Assembly (NCBI GenBank): GCA_017524545.1
Contig: JAFXVN010000016.1
Location: 1-64,000 of the forward strand
Source: Bacteroidaceae bacterium
GTDB lineage: Bacteria; Bacteroidota; Bacteroidia; Bacteroidales; Bacteroidaceae
Length of the DNA stretch: 64,000 nt
Direction: 5' to 3'
Of the stretch, positions 52,074-61,073 are shown piece by piece. Position 1 is the stretch's first letter, and every line of letters starts with the position of its first letter. The notes beneath the pieces were generated by a model. That model saw only the letters and a program-made list of their open reading frames with translations, was not told where the DNA came from and ran no database searches. Position numbers and translations under genes: made by a program.

Positions 52074-52112
52074 AGGCATTTAATTGAAACAACAAAATAA
52101 AACCATAATAAA

Positions 52113-55100
52113 ATGACAAAGAAACGCATTTTAGGTCTCGACACAGGCACAAATAGCTTGGGTTGGGCGGTTGTTGACCAAGAAGAGAGCGGTCAGTACA
52201 CCTTAATTGACAAAGGAGTCGTCATCTTCCAAGAAGGTGTGAAAATCGAAAAGGGTGTTGAATCCAGCAAGGCGGCAGAACGAACAGAGCACAGAGCTTT
52301 GCGCAGGCAGTATTTCCGCAGGCGTCTGCGCAAGATTGAGGTTTTGCGTGCCTTGATGAAGTACGACCTTTGCCCTGCCCTTACCGAAGAGGATTTGAAG
52401 TTGTGGAAGCAGCGCAAAATCTATCCGAAGAAGGATGAGTTCATGGTTTGGCAACGAACAAATGACAACGAAGACATCAATCCGTATCATTGCCGTTACA
52501 TCTGTCTAAACGAAGTGTTGAACCTTGATAGACAGCAAGACAGATATACCCTCGGTCGTGCGTTCTATCACATGGCGCAGCGCAGAGGCTTCTTAAGCAA
52601 CCGACTGGATGCAACAGAAGAAGATGAAAATGGTGCAGTTAAGAGCAGTATTGCTAATCTCAACAAGGAAATAGAAGGGAACGGATGCAAGTATCTGGGC
52701 GAATACTTCTATAAATTATATAAGGAAAAAGGAAACACGGTACGTATCCGCACACGCTATACCGACCGAGAGCAGCATTATAAGAAAGAGTTCTTTGCTA
52801 TTTGTGAGAAGCAGAATCTCCCAAAAGAAATGGTAGAGGAACTGACACGGGCCTTGTACTTCCAACGCCCTCTGAAGAGCCAACGTCAGAATGTTGGGAA
52901 TTGTACTTTCGAGAAGGGAAAGCCACGTTGCAGCGACTCGCATCCGATGTATGAGGAGTTTAGAATGCTGTCTCTCCTAAACAATGTTCGGATACAAGGG
53001 CCTTGGGATGATGAACTTCGTCCGCTCAACGAAGAAGAATTGGATAAGATAGAACCTTTGTTTTACAGGAAGAGCAAACCCAACTTCGACTTCGAAGACA
53101 TCGCCAAGAAAATTGCGGGCAAGGGCAAATACCAATGGAAGGGAGATGCCAAGACTGATTTGCCCTATAAGTTTAATTATCGGATGTCGCAAGGTGTGTC
53201 TGGATGCCCAACGATTGCACAACTGAAGGAAGTCTTTGGCGGGGATTGGAAAGAGGGACTTGCCGAGACATACACGCAAAACACCAACAAGGATGGTACA
53301 CAGAAGAGTGTGGACGAAATGGTGAGTGACATCTGGAATGTGCTCTTCTTCTTCGATAGCAAAGACAAGGTAAAGGAGTTCGGCCTTAAGCATCTGCAAT
53401 TAGATGAAGAACAGGCCGAAAAGTTCTCGAAGATACGCCTCAGTCGCAACTATGCTTCCCTCTCTCTGAAAGCAATACGGAACATCCTGCCTTTCTTGCA
53501 GATGGGAATGCTCTATTCCGATGCTGTTTTCTTTGCCAAAGTGCCTGCCATCGTCGGGCAGAGTCTGTGGCAGGAACGACAGAGCGAGATACAAGAAGAC
53601 CTCACCTGTGCCATACACATGGCAATGAAGGAGAAGCGACGCATAGACGAAACTGTGAAAGACTATCTGCAAGACAACTTCGACTTGAAGCCTGGAGCAG
53701 CGGAACTCCTTTATCATCCCTCGATGATAGAAACTTATCCAGATGCCAAACCGAACAAGGACGGCGTCGTATTGCTTGGCAGTCCACGCACAAATGCTGT
53801 CAAGAACCCGATGGCTATGCGCTCTCTGCACGAAGTCCGAAAGGTGGTAAACTCTTTAATCAAGGAAGGCAAGATAGGCCCGGACACAGAAGTGCATATT
53901 GAATATGCGCGAGCCTTGAACAATGCCAATATGCGTGCTGCTATCAATGATTTGCAACGTGAAAAGGATAAAAAGCATAAAGAGTATGCGGAGGAAATCC
54001 GCAAACTATACAAAGAAGCTACAGGCAAGGATATTGAACCAACAGAAACCGACATCCTCAAATTCCAACTTTGGGAAGAGCAAAAGCACATCTGCCTCTA
54101 TACAGGAGACGAGATAGGTATTGCAGACTTCATCGGGGCTGGCCCGAGTTACGACATTGAGCATACCATTCCCCAAAGTGTGGGTGGCGACAGCACACAG
54201 ATGAACATGACACTTTGCAGTACACATTATAACCGATTCGTGAAGAAAGCCAAATTGCCTGCAGAGCTGCCAGAGCATGAGTCTATCATGGCTCGAATAG
54301 AACCATGGAAAGAACACATCGAGGACTTGACAAAGCAAATAGACAGGCTCGGCACTCGGGGCATTTGGGACAAAGCAGCAAAAGATGCAAGGATAAGGAA
54401 GAGGAACCGTCTCAAAATGGAAAGGGACTATTGGCTGGGTAAATACAAGAGATTTACTATGACCGAAGTCCCCGAGGGCTTTGCACTTCGCCAAGGGGCA
54501 GGGATTGGCCTGATATCCAAGTACGCGGCATTATACTTGAAGAGCTACTTCCACAATGCTGAGCAAAGACAGGTGTATAGCATCAAGGGAGCAGTAACCG
54601 CTGATTTTCGCAAGATGTGGGGCATACAAGAAGAGTATGAAAAGAAGTCGAGAGACAACCATACTCACCATTGCATTGATGCTATTGTGATTGCCTGCAT
54701 AGATTTGAACGGAATTAACGAAAGTGGCAAATTTCACCATAAACAAGAAGACTTCAAAGCAAAGGACGGGAGCAAACTGATATTTGACAAGCCTTGGCCT
54801 ACCTTCACGCAAGACCTCAAGCAGATAGCAGAGGAACTGCTCGTCGTCCACGACACACCCGACAATATGCCGAAGAAGGCATCGCGCAAGATGGAAGTGA
54901 ACGGCAGAAAGGTTGTAGCGAAAGGCGACTGCGCTCGTGGGTCGTTACATAATGATATGTATTATGGAGCTATAGAACGTAACGGCCAGATTAAATATGT
55001 TATCCGCAAAGAACTAAGGAGCATCAAGGAAAACGACATAGAAAACATCGTTGATGACGTAGTAAAGGAGAAAGTAAAGCGTGCCATTGCAGAAAAAGGA

Positions 55101-55745
55101 TTTAAGAAAGCGATGGAAGAGGACATCTATATGAATAAGGATAAAGGCATAAAAATAAAGAAGGTAAGATGTATCACTCCATCTGTTACAAATCCGTTGC
55201 ACATACGAACACATAGAGACAAATCACGCAAGGAATACAAACAACAATTCCATGTCACCCTGGATGGCAACTATTGTATGGCCATTTATGAGGGAGAAGT
55301 CAAGGGAAAGACAAAGCGAACTTACGAAATAGTAAACATGATTGATGCCGCGTCCTATTTTAAGAAAAGCACAAACTTAATGAAACAAGGCTCTATTGTT
55401 CCAGAGAGTAAGAATGGACTTAAATATAGGTGTATTGTACGCACTGGAACTCAGATTCTTCTCTTGCAATCAGATGATGAAAAGATAAATCTTGCGGACA
55501 AAGAAGAAATAGCAAAGCGGTTTTATCATGTTGCAGTCATGCGTAGCGATGGACGAATAGTACTTCGCTATAATCAAGATGCACGAGATGCAACGACACT
55601 GAAGAAAGAACGCAAATCGGGGGCATACAAAGTAGGTGAGCAATACAGATCAGAAATCATGTTATCTCTTTCCGACTTCCATGCTTTGGTTGAAGGGGTT
55701 GACTTTACGATTACACCCTTAGGCGAAATCAAGCTGAAACATTGA
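52113..55745 (+). CDS. cas9: Cas9 endonuclease, type II-C
   Basis: 1210 residues. RNA-guided nuclease that uses crRNA-tracrRNA. RuvC-I is ILGLDTGTNSLGWAVVD (Asp10). The Arg-rich bridge helix is at about 55-75 (HRALRRQYFRRRLRKIEVLR). RuvC-II is EVHIEYARA (Glu597). The HNH domain is SYDIEHTIPQSVGG (His684) with a following Asn in HYNRFVKKAK. RuvC-III is THHCIDAIVIAC (His853, Asp856). All catalytic positions are present. The size, the absence of csn2 or cas4 and the gene order cas9-cas1-cas2 give subtype II-C. The PAM cannot be read from the sequence. The locus looks AT-richer than the flanking housekeeping genes. Confidence 0.96.
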   Translation: MTKKRILGLDTGTNSLGWAVVDQEESGQYTLIDKGVVIFQEGVKIEKGVESSKAAERTEHRALRRQYFRRRLRKIEVLRALMKYDLCPALTEEDLKLWKQRKIYPKKDEFMVWQRTNDNEDINPYHCRYICLNEVLNLDRQQDRYTLGRAFYHMAQRRGFLSNRLDATEEDENGAVKSSIANLNKEIEGNGCKYLGEYFYKLYKEKGNTVRIRTRYTDREQHYKKEFFAICEKQNLPKEMVEELTRALYFQRPLKSQRQNVGNCTFEKGKPRCSDSHPMYEEFRMLSLLNNVRIQGPWDDELRPLNEEELDKIEPLFYRKSKPNFDFEDIAKKIAGKGKYQWKGDAKTDLPYKFNYRMSQGVSGCPTIAQLKEVFGGDWKEGLAETYTQNTNKDGTQKSVDEMVSDIWNVLFFFDSKDKVKEFGLKHLQLDEEQAEKFSKIRLSRNYASLSLKAIRNILPFLQMGMLYSDAVFFAKVPAIVGQSLWQERQSEIQEDLTCAIHMAMKEKRRIDETVKDYLQDNFDLKPGAAELLYHPSMIETYPDAKPNKDGVVLLGSPRTNAVKNPMAMRSLHEVRKVVNSLIKEGKIGPDTEVHIEYARALNNANMRAAINDLQREKDKKHKEYAEEIRKLYKEATGKDIEPTETDILKFQLWEEQKHICLYTGDEIGIADFIGAGPSYDIEHTIPQSVGGDSTQMNMTLCSTHYNRFVKKAKLPAELPEHESIMARIEPWKEHIEDLTKQIDRLGTRGIWDKAAKDARIRKRNRLKMERDYWLGKYKRFTMTEVPEGFALRQGAGIGLISKYAALYLKSYFHNAEQRQVYSIKGAVTADFRKMWGIQEEYEKKSRDNHTHHCIDAIVIACIDLNGINESGKFHHKQEDFKAKDGSKLIFDKPWPTFTQDLKQIAEELLVVHDTPDNMPKKASRKMEVNGRKVVAKGDCARGSLHNDMYYGAIERNGQIKYVIRKELRSIKENDIENIVDDVVKEKVKRAIAEKGFKKAMEEDIYMNKDKGIKIKKVRCITPSVTNPLHIRTHRDKSRKEYKQQFHVTLDGNYCMAIYEGEVKGKTKRTYEIVNMIDAASYFKKSTNLMKQGSIVPESKNGLKYRCIVRTGTQILLLQSDDEKINLADKEEIAKRFYHVAVMRSDGRIVLRYNQDARDATTLKKERKSGAYKVGEQYRSEIMLSLSDFHALVEGVDFTITPLGEIKLKH

Positions 55746-55746
55746 T

Positions 55747-56634
55747 ATGCTGAAACAGACGCTTATATTTACCAACCCCTTTCGCCTTTCCTTAAAGAAT
55801 GCACAGTTAGTGGTTGCTTCAAAGGAAATGCCCGACGAGATGCGAACCATTCCCATAGAAGATGTGGGAATGGTGATAATAGAGAATCAGATGGTATCTG
55901 TTACCATACCATTATTAAATGAGCTGGTCGATGCTGGTGTCGCCGTTGTCCTTTGTGACAGGAAGGGAATGCCTCATGCCATGCTCCAAAACTTGGATGG
56001 GAACAATCTTCAGGGGGAATTCCTGCGTAATCAAATAGATGTGGGTGAGGTACTCCGCAAGCAATTATGGAAGCAAATAGTTGAGGCTAAAATAAAGAAC
56101 CAATCCGTTTTACTGGAGAAGTTACACGGTAAAGGCGCACAGCTTAAACCGCTCTACATGAACGTAAAGAGTGGCGACAGCGACAATAGGGAGGGGATTG
56201 CTGCTCGGCTATATTGGGGAGCGTTGTTTGGAGAGGACTTTACTCGTGACAGAGAAGAAAGTGGCATTAATGCATTATTGAATTATGGTTATGCTGTGCT
56301 TCGTGCAGCTACAGCAAGGGCTTTGGTATCGGCAGGGTTGACACCATCGCTTGGCATCTTCCATCACAATAGGAGTAATGCCTTCCCCCTGGCAGACGAC
56401 CTCATGGAACCCTATCGACCATTCGTTGACGAAATAGTCTATCATCTGTGCGAGGAAGGCAAGTTGGAGTTGAACAAGGAAACGAAGGTAGAACTGCTTG
56501 GGCTGTTGACATGCGATACTTTCTTCCCAAAAGTTACCAGACCTCTGCAAATTGGTCTGTCAATAACAATGGCATCTTTGGCAAAGTGCTATGCAGGGAA
56601 ACAAAAGAACCTTTCACTGCCCTCGCTGAAATGA
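55747..56634 (+). CDS. cas1: CRISPR integrase Cas1 (type II)
   Basis: 295 residues. With Cas2 it inserts new spacers at the leader end. Seen are the N-terminal beta domain (IPIEDVGMVIIENQMVSVTI), VVLCDRKGMPHAML, the NREGIAARLYWGALFG block with a catalytic Glu, and GIFHHNRSNAFPLADDLMEPYRP with the catalytic His and second acid. It starts 1 bp after cas9 and overlaps the cas2 start (ATGA). Confidence 0.95.
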   Translation: MLKQTLIFTNPFRLSLKNAQLVVASKEMPDEMRTIPIEDVGMVIIENQMVSVTIPLLNELVDAGVAVVLCDRKGMPHAMLQNLDGNNLQGEFLRNQIDVGEVLRKQLWKQIVEAKIKNQSVLLEKLHGKGAQLKPLYMNVKSGDSDNREGIAARLYWGALFGEDFTRDREESGINALLNYGYAVLRAATARALVSAGLTPSLGIFHHNRSNAFPLADDLMEPYRPFVDEIVYHLCEEGKLELNKETKVELLGLLTCDTFFPKVTRPLQIGLSITMASLAKCYAGKQKNLSLPSLK

Positions 56635-56969
56635 GTGAAATCCGCCTAAACGCATATAAGATAATGTGGCTGATAGCTATGTTTGATTTGCCGACAAAAA
56701 CAAAGAAGGAACGCCACGACTATGCTGTGTTTCGTAAAAGCCTGGAGAAAGACGGCTTCGTCATGCATCAGTATAGTGTATATTGCCGCTTTTGTGCATC
56801 CTTAGAAGCAAGAGATGTACATGTAAAACGAGTGAAATCCTATATGCCAAGCAAAGGAAGATTAAGTATAATCACAATTACTGACAAGCAATACTCTGGA
56901 ATCATAAACATTTGGGGAGAGATAGAGCAAAAAGTCCAGAAGAAGCCTGTTCAATTGGAATTTTTTTAA
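56631..56969 (+). CDS. cas2: CRISPR integration factor Cas2
   Basis: 112 residues; the ATG at 56631 overlaps the cas1 stop. The N-terminal strand WLIAMFDLPTKTKKERHDYA carries the conserved Asp of the ferredoxin-like fold, then SVYCRFCAS and RLSIITITDKQYSGI. Standard type II Cas2 size. Confidence 0.92.
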   Translation: MSEIRLNAYKIMWLIAMFDLPTKTKKERHDYAVFRKSLEKDGFVMHQYSVYCRFCASLEARDVHVKRVKSYMPSKGRLSIITITDKQYSGIINIWGEIEQKVQKKPVQLEFF

Positions 56970-57061
56970 TATATTTGCAAAGGATTTGATGCTCATCATG
57001 CCACTTCTTGTATGTAAAAGGTGTTCTAATGCCTTATTATTAAGCGGAATACACCATAGAG
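56970..57061 (+). promoter_or_regulatory. CRISPR leader
   Basis: 92-bp AT-rich non-coding stretch between cas2 and the first repeat. TATATTTGC (56971-56979) fits the -7 box and would start the pre-crRNA about 75 nt before the first repeat. The perfect repeats adjoin this side and the degenerate repeat is at the other end, so this is the leader side. Confidence 0.6.
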
Positions 57062-58137
57062 GTTGTGGTTTGATGATGAAATGAGATAAGATACAACTTT
57101 TTAATAATGTTAAGGTCGCTGGCTCTGTTGTGGTTTGATGATGAAATGAGATAAGATACAACATTTTCAAAGCGGAGTTCATAAGGACAGTGTTGTGGTT
57201 TGATGATGAAATGAGATAAGATACAACAAGTCAGCCGTAGTAACCTGATGATGTGAGTTGTGGTTTGATGATGAAATGAGATAAGATACAACGAGCTCGA
57301 CTACGCTCATATCACGTCGACGGTTGTGGTTTGATGATGAAATGAGATAAGATACAACCAAGCCTGCCTGTGATACACTCTGGCATGGTTGTGGTTTGAT
57401 GATGAAATGAGATAAGATACAACGATGAATTTGCTTACTATGTTGACATATTGTTGTGGTTTGATGATGAAATGAGATAAGATACAACACGCTTTATGAG
57501 TACAACACAAAGCAGTTTGTTGTGGTTTGATGATGAAATGAGATAAGATACAACTACCAGCCACAAGTGCAGTGGGAACCCCATGTTGTGGTTTGATGAT
57601 GAAATGAGATAAGATACAACAAGGGAATCACCATAGCGGCGAAGGATTGGTTGTGGTTTGATGATGAAATGAGATAAGATACAACTACTGACAGCATACT
57701 TGTGCAATGTAGCCGTTGTGGTTTGATGATGAAATGAGATAAGATACAACAGGAGATTGAGAAACTTACTCCCGAAATCAGTTGTGGTTTGATGATGAAA
57801 TGAGATAAGATACAACTCGTCAAATAACTTTTCAGTCTCCTTGATGTTGTGGTTTGATGATGAAATGAGATAAGATACAACCCGAGCGTAATCTTGATGC
57901 TAATACTGAAGGTTGTGGTTTGATGATGAAATGAGATAAGATACAACTTGCATTGCTGAAGAATTGCATTTGCCGTAGTTGTGGTTTGATGATGAAATGA
58001 GATAAGATACAACTACATGCCACGATAACCAGTCGTAATGGAGTTGTGGTTTGATGATGAAATGAGATAAGATACAACCCCGTCACCGTCACTGGCAAGG
58101 ACGGCAAGGCGCTTGTTGTGGTTTGATGATGAAATGA
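57062..58137 (+). CRISPR. Type II-C CRISPR array: 16 full repeats, 1 truncated repeat, 16 spacers
   Basis: The 36-bp repeat begins GTTGTGGTTTGATGATGAAA and ends GATAAGATACAAC. Full copies start at 57062, 57127, 57192, 57257, 57323, 57388, 57453, 57519, 57585, 57650, 57715, 57781, 57846, 57912, 57978 and 58043, and appear identical. The first fifteen spacers are 29 or 30 bp. The sixteenth (58079-58114) is 36 bp and GC-rich. The last repeat (58115-58137) keeps only its first 23 bases. All spacers differ from each other, and none was seen elsewhere in the window by eye. Confidence 0.97.
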
Positions 58138-58150
58138 AAACAATCTGTCT

Positions 58151-58182
58151 GTCGCCCCCCTCGCGGGGGCGTGGATTGAAAC
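58151..58182. repeat. Solitary type I-C CRISPR repeat (relic)
   Basis: A 32-bp sequence starting GTCGCCCCCCTCGCGGGGGC and ending GTGGATTGAAAC. It is the well-known consensus of type I-C repeats (palindromic CGCCCCC/GGGGGCG stem, GATTGAAAC end). Only one copy exists here and there are no type I cas genes in the window. It begins 13 bp after the truncated type II-C repeat, so an I-C array end has been joined to the II-C array. Confidence 0.85.
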
Positions 58183-58287
58183 GAAGCGACAACAGAGGCA
58201 AGATAATTTCTGCTCTAATTGATTGGCTAATTTGTGGCAATTAGTTTCTTAAGCCTATAATGGCTCGCGTGCCTCGGTCCGAAATAA

Positions 58288-58600
58288 ACCCCAATTGGTC
58301 ATTAGCTTTCTCACGTTATGATGTGGGTAGAAGCCAATGCAGCAGAGTAACCGAGGACAGCGTGCTGTAAAACCTCACAGAGCGTGCCACAAAACTTCAC
58401 GGAGCGTGCTTACAAATTATTTTCAAGCTTTGAAAATCTATTTTCAAGGCTTGATAATATATTTTCAAAGCTTGATAATATATTTTCAAAGCTTGATAAT
58501 ATATTTTCACGCCTTGAAAATAATTATATAACGAGCGTAGAAGACTTTTATACCGTGTTATGGGTAGCTTTATATCGTGTTTCTCGATAGTTTGCTCCCT
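58288..58600. repeat. Dispersed ~300-bp repeat with tandem 21-bp palindromes, copy 3 (5 units)
   Basis: Homologous along its length to 3516-3808, including the flanks GCAGAGTAACC, GAGCGTGC, AATTATATAACGAGC and GCTTTATATCGTGTTT. The core at 58420-58521 holds five 21-bp units against four in copies 1 and 2. Its right end overlaps the stop region of the YhhN gene and supplies that protein's last about ten residues. The stretch 58183-58287 before it is AT-rich with nothing recognised. Confidence 0.8.
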
Positions 58601-59199
58601 ATCATTCCAGCGAAGAGCAGGAGCTGCCCAAGATAATAGGGAAGCATGATGCAGAGGGTGGCGTGGGGAATGCGCTGCACAAACAGATGGATGCCCAAAA
58701 TGAAGTCGGAGGCGACAAAGAGAACGGCACCAAGCATCAGACATGCGTTCCTGTGCCGAAAGGCCGCATAGCACATTCCCAGCAGCAACACGGCATAGAC
58801 GGCTATCCCGCCCGATATGAGGCTGTCCTCCACCTTAGGGAATATCCAGCACATGGCTATGCCATATACCGACCCGACGAGCAGCAGAAGGATGATTCTG
58901 ACTGGCATCGGCCAAGTCCTCTTTGGGGGCATCAAGAGGCACAAGATGATGATATACAGGGTCTGGGCGAGGGCAAAGAAACCAATCTGCGGGATGAGTT
59001 CGCCCTGCCACCCCATCACATCGCCCATGAAGGAGAAGAAGAGTGCCGCCGCCAGCATCCATCGCCTTCGGTAGAGGGCGCATAATGTGAGCCAAAGCAA
59101 GGGGAAAACCATTCGAACGGAAAGGGAGGACGGCATGGGCACGAAGTCCATCGCACAGACGGCCACATAAATGAATACAAAAGTAACGATGCCTTTCAT
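58570..59199 (-). CDS. YhhN-family membrane protein (lysoplasmalogenase-like)
   Basis: 209 residues with about eight hydrophobic helices. Family motifs: FFSFMGDVMGW, VLFVASDFILGIHLF and YYLGQLLLFAGMI. Mammalian TMEM86 relatives hydrolyse the vinyl-ether bond of lysoplasmalogens; the bacterial role is less clear. The C-terminal SKLSRNTI is encoded by the edge of dispersed repeat copy 3, so the original end may have been replaced. Promoter box TATCTTTGC at 59240-59232. Confidence 0.8.
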   Translation of the reverse strand: MKGIVTFVFIYVAVCAMDFVPMPSSLSVRMVFPLLWLTLCALYRRRWMLAAALFFSFMGDVMGWQGELIPQIGFFALAQTLYIIILCLLMPPKRTWPMPVRIILLLLVGSVYGIAMCWIFPKVEDSLISGGIAVYAVLLLGMCYAAFRHRNACLMLGAVLFVASDFILGIHLFVQRIPHATLCIMLPYYLGQLLLFAGMIGSKLSRNTI

Positions 59200-59231
59200 G
59201 CCTTTTTTGAGATATGATTAGTTATTTGGCA

Positions 59232-59240
59232 GCAAAGATA
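59232..59240 (-). promoter_or_regulatory. -7 box for yhhN
   Basis: TATCTTTGC on the minus strand, 33 bp before the ATG; divergent from the box at 59307. Confidence 0.6.
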
Positions 59241-59306
59241 CAAAGAAAAAGTGAAAAGTAACGCGCGAAAAATGAAAAAGAAGGACTGAGGAAGGAAGAT
59301 TTTTTG

Positions 59307-59315
59307 TATCTTTGC
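59307..59315 (+). promoter_or_regulatory. -7 box for the D,D-carboxypeptidase gene
   Basis: TATCTTTGC ends only 4 bp before the ATG at 59319, so the message would be leaderless or nearly so if this is the active box. Confidence 0.5.
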
Positions 59316-59318
59316 GGC

Positions 59319-60239
59319 ATGAAAAGGACAAACACACTCATGGCGCTGCTGCTTTTCCTGTCTTTCTTAGCGTGCGGGGGCAGCGAGAAGCTTACACCCG
59401 AAGAGCTTCGCCTGCGCAAAATCGCTCTGACAGACACGACGCTACAGGACTATGTGCGGCTCGACTCGGTAGAAGGCTACACCCAGCTGGCAGGACTCTC
59501 TGCGGAGGCGTGGATGCTCGTGGATGACTCCACGGGGTTCATCATCAGCCAGAAGAATGCCTGCGACAAACGCTTCATGGCCTCCATCACAAAGATGATG
59601 ACCTGCCTGCTGGCTCTCGAAAACGGCAACATGGACGACACGCTCTTCATCACGAAGGACGTCTATCTGACCAGGGACTCGTGGGTGAAGACAGGCGACG
59701 GCTACCGGCTGGGCGACCTCGTGCAGGAGATGATGCTGATGAGCGACAACAACGCGGCATACGCCATCGCCAAGCACATCGGGGGCGACACGCTGACGTT
59801 CTACGACATGATGAACCGCAAGGCACAGTACTTGGGCATGGACAGCACGCACTTCGCCAACCCCAACGGTATGCCCTGCGACAGCAACTACAGCTCCGCA
59901 CGAGACCTTGTCCGCCTGTCGCGCTATTGTCTATGGGACAGCACCTTCGCCGCCATTGTCGGCACTGCGGAGGCAGACCTGCCGCTCATCGACGGGCGTC
60001 ACCTGCCCTGCCAGAACACCAACCAGCTGCTCTCCACCTACGAGGGCTGCATCGGCATCAAGACGGGCTTCACGCGACAGGCTGGCAACTGCCTCGCCTC
60101 TGCCGCCACACGCGACGGCACGACGCTCTACCTCGTCCTGCTGGGCAGCCGCAGCCGCTCCTCGCGCTTCAAGGAATCGGCCATCCTCCTCGACTACGGC
60201 TTCAACGCGATGAAAGCGTTTTATTCTCACACAGAATAA
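59319..60239 (+). CDS. D-alanyl-D-alanine carboxypeptidase lipoprotein (PBP5-like)
   Basis: 306 residues. The ATG at 59319 is chosen because the lipoprotein signal starts there (lipobox FLAC, Cys19). Penicillin-binding motifs: SITK (Ser89, Lys92), SDN (142-144), KTG (248-250, in GIKTGFTRQAGNC). It removes the terminal D-Ala from peptidoglycan stem peptides at the periplasmic face. It is shorter than E. coli PBP5 and lacks the C-terminal beta domain and membrane anchor, being anchored by the N-terminal lipid instead. Confidence 0.88.
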   Translation: MKRTNTLMALLLFLSFLACGGSEKLTPEELRLRKIALTDTTLQDYVRLDSVEGYTQLAGLSAEAWMLVDDSTGFIISQKNACDKRFMASITKMMTCLLALENGNMDDTLFITKDVYLTRDSWVKTGDGYRLGDLVQEMMLMSDNNAAYAIAKHIGGDTLTFYDMMNRKAQYLGMDSTHFANPNGMPCDSNYSSARDLVRLSRYCLWDSTFAAIVGTAEADLPLIDGRHLPCQNTNQLLSTYEGCIGIKTGFTRQAGNCLASAATRDGTTLYLVLLGSRSRSSRFKESAILLDYGFNAMKAFYSHTE

Positions 60240-60584
60240 TCTACATCTAAAACACGAAAAGCTCTAATATCGCACAGAAACCACAGAAAGCACAGAGATT
60301 TTCTACATCTAAAGACACGAAAAACACGAATAAAGAATAATCATAGATGATTATCCGCAAGGATGCCAGCAAGACGGTGAAACCGTCTCCTTTCAGTAAC
60401 CGTAGGTCGGGATGACCTGCGGATGCGGAGCAGATGATGTCAACGACCCTAAAGGGGTCGCTCATTACTGCTGTCACGGACACCCTTATATTACATGATA
60501 ATTATATGGTTGATTTATGGCAATTATATGTTTTATGTAAACACGAAATATCATAATAATCAAGAATTAGAGCCTTTCGTGTTT
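60240..60584. other. Non-coding stretch with inverted simple repeats and three hairpins
   Basis: No gene seen. ACATCTAAAGACACGAAAAAC (60305-60325) recurs inverted at about 60577-60597. The interior holds three consecutive hairpins: GACGGT-GA-ACCGTC (about 60373-60387), CCGTAGGTC-GGGAT-GACCTGCGG (about 60401-60423) and CGACCCC-type CGACCC-TAAA-GGGGTCG (about 60448-60465). It resembles a dispersed palindromic element; no second copy is in the window. Confidence 0.5.
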
Positions 60585-61073
60585 TTAGATGTTGATAGAA
60601 GTTTCTGTGTGGATGTTCAGGCAGGCGTTGTAGAGTACGGTAGCATCCTGCATGATGTCGGAATGGTCGAAGGCCAACGGAGGCAAGGCGGAAAGCGGGA
60701 ACCACGCGGCTTTGGCGGCATCGTCCTGGCCTTTGACGGCTACGGGTGCATCAATGACGGCGAGATAAGCGACGGTGATGGTGCGTCCGCGTGGGTCGCG
60801 GTCGGGCTTGGAGTAAGCTCCAATCTGGCGAACCTCATTCACCTTCAGGCCAGTCTCTTCTTCAAGCTCTCGGACGGCACACTGCTCCGTCGTCTCGTCC
60901 ATGTTCATAAAGCCCCCCGGGAAAGCCCAGCAGCCCTTGAAAGGTTCGTTGCCCCTCTGGACGAGCAGCACCTGCGGCTCCTCCCCTTTTGCAATGACCA
61001 CCGTGTCAGCCGTCACCGCCGGCCTCGGATATTTGTAAGTGTATGGCATGTCGGTTTTTATTGTTTGTGTCAC
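60585..61073 (-). CDS. NUDIX hydrolase
   Basis: 162 residues. The Nudix box fits Gx5Ex7REUxEExGU: GGFMNMDETTEQCAVRELEE then ETGL. The fold is the ADP-ribose pyrophosphatase/MutT type (VLLVQRGNEPFKGCWAFPGGF). Such proteins hydrolyse nucleoside diphosphate derivatives; the exact substrate is unknown. The start overlaps the RhuM stop by 4 bp, so the two are co-transcribed. Confidence 0.87.
   Translation of the reverse strand: MTQTIKTDMPYTYKYPRPAVTADTVVIAKGEEPQVLLVQRGNEPFKGCWAFPGGFMNMDETTEQCAVRELEEETGLKVNEVRQIGAYSKPDRDPRGRTITVAYLAVIDAPVAVKGQDDAAKAAWFPLSALPPLAFDHSDIMQDATVLYNACLNIHTETSINI

Noticed and set aside
57062..58078. Promoter-like TATCTTAT on the minus strand of every CRISPR repeat
   Set aside because: It resembles TATCTTTG but lacks the TTTG end, and the tracrRNA orientation requires plus-strand crRNA.
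57040..58240. Overlapping minus-strand open frames through the CRISPR array
   Set aside because: The proteins are just the translated repeat (YLISFHHQTTT) with spacers between.
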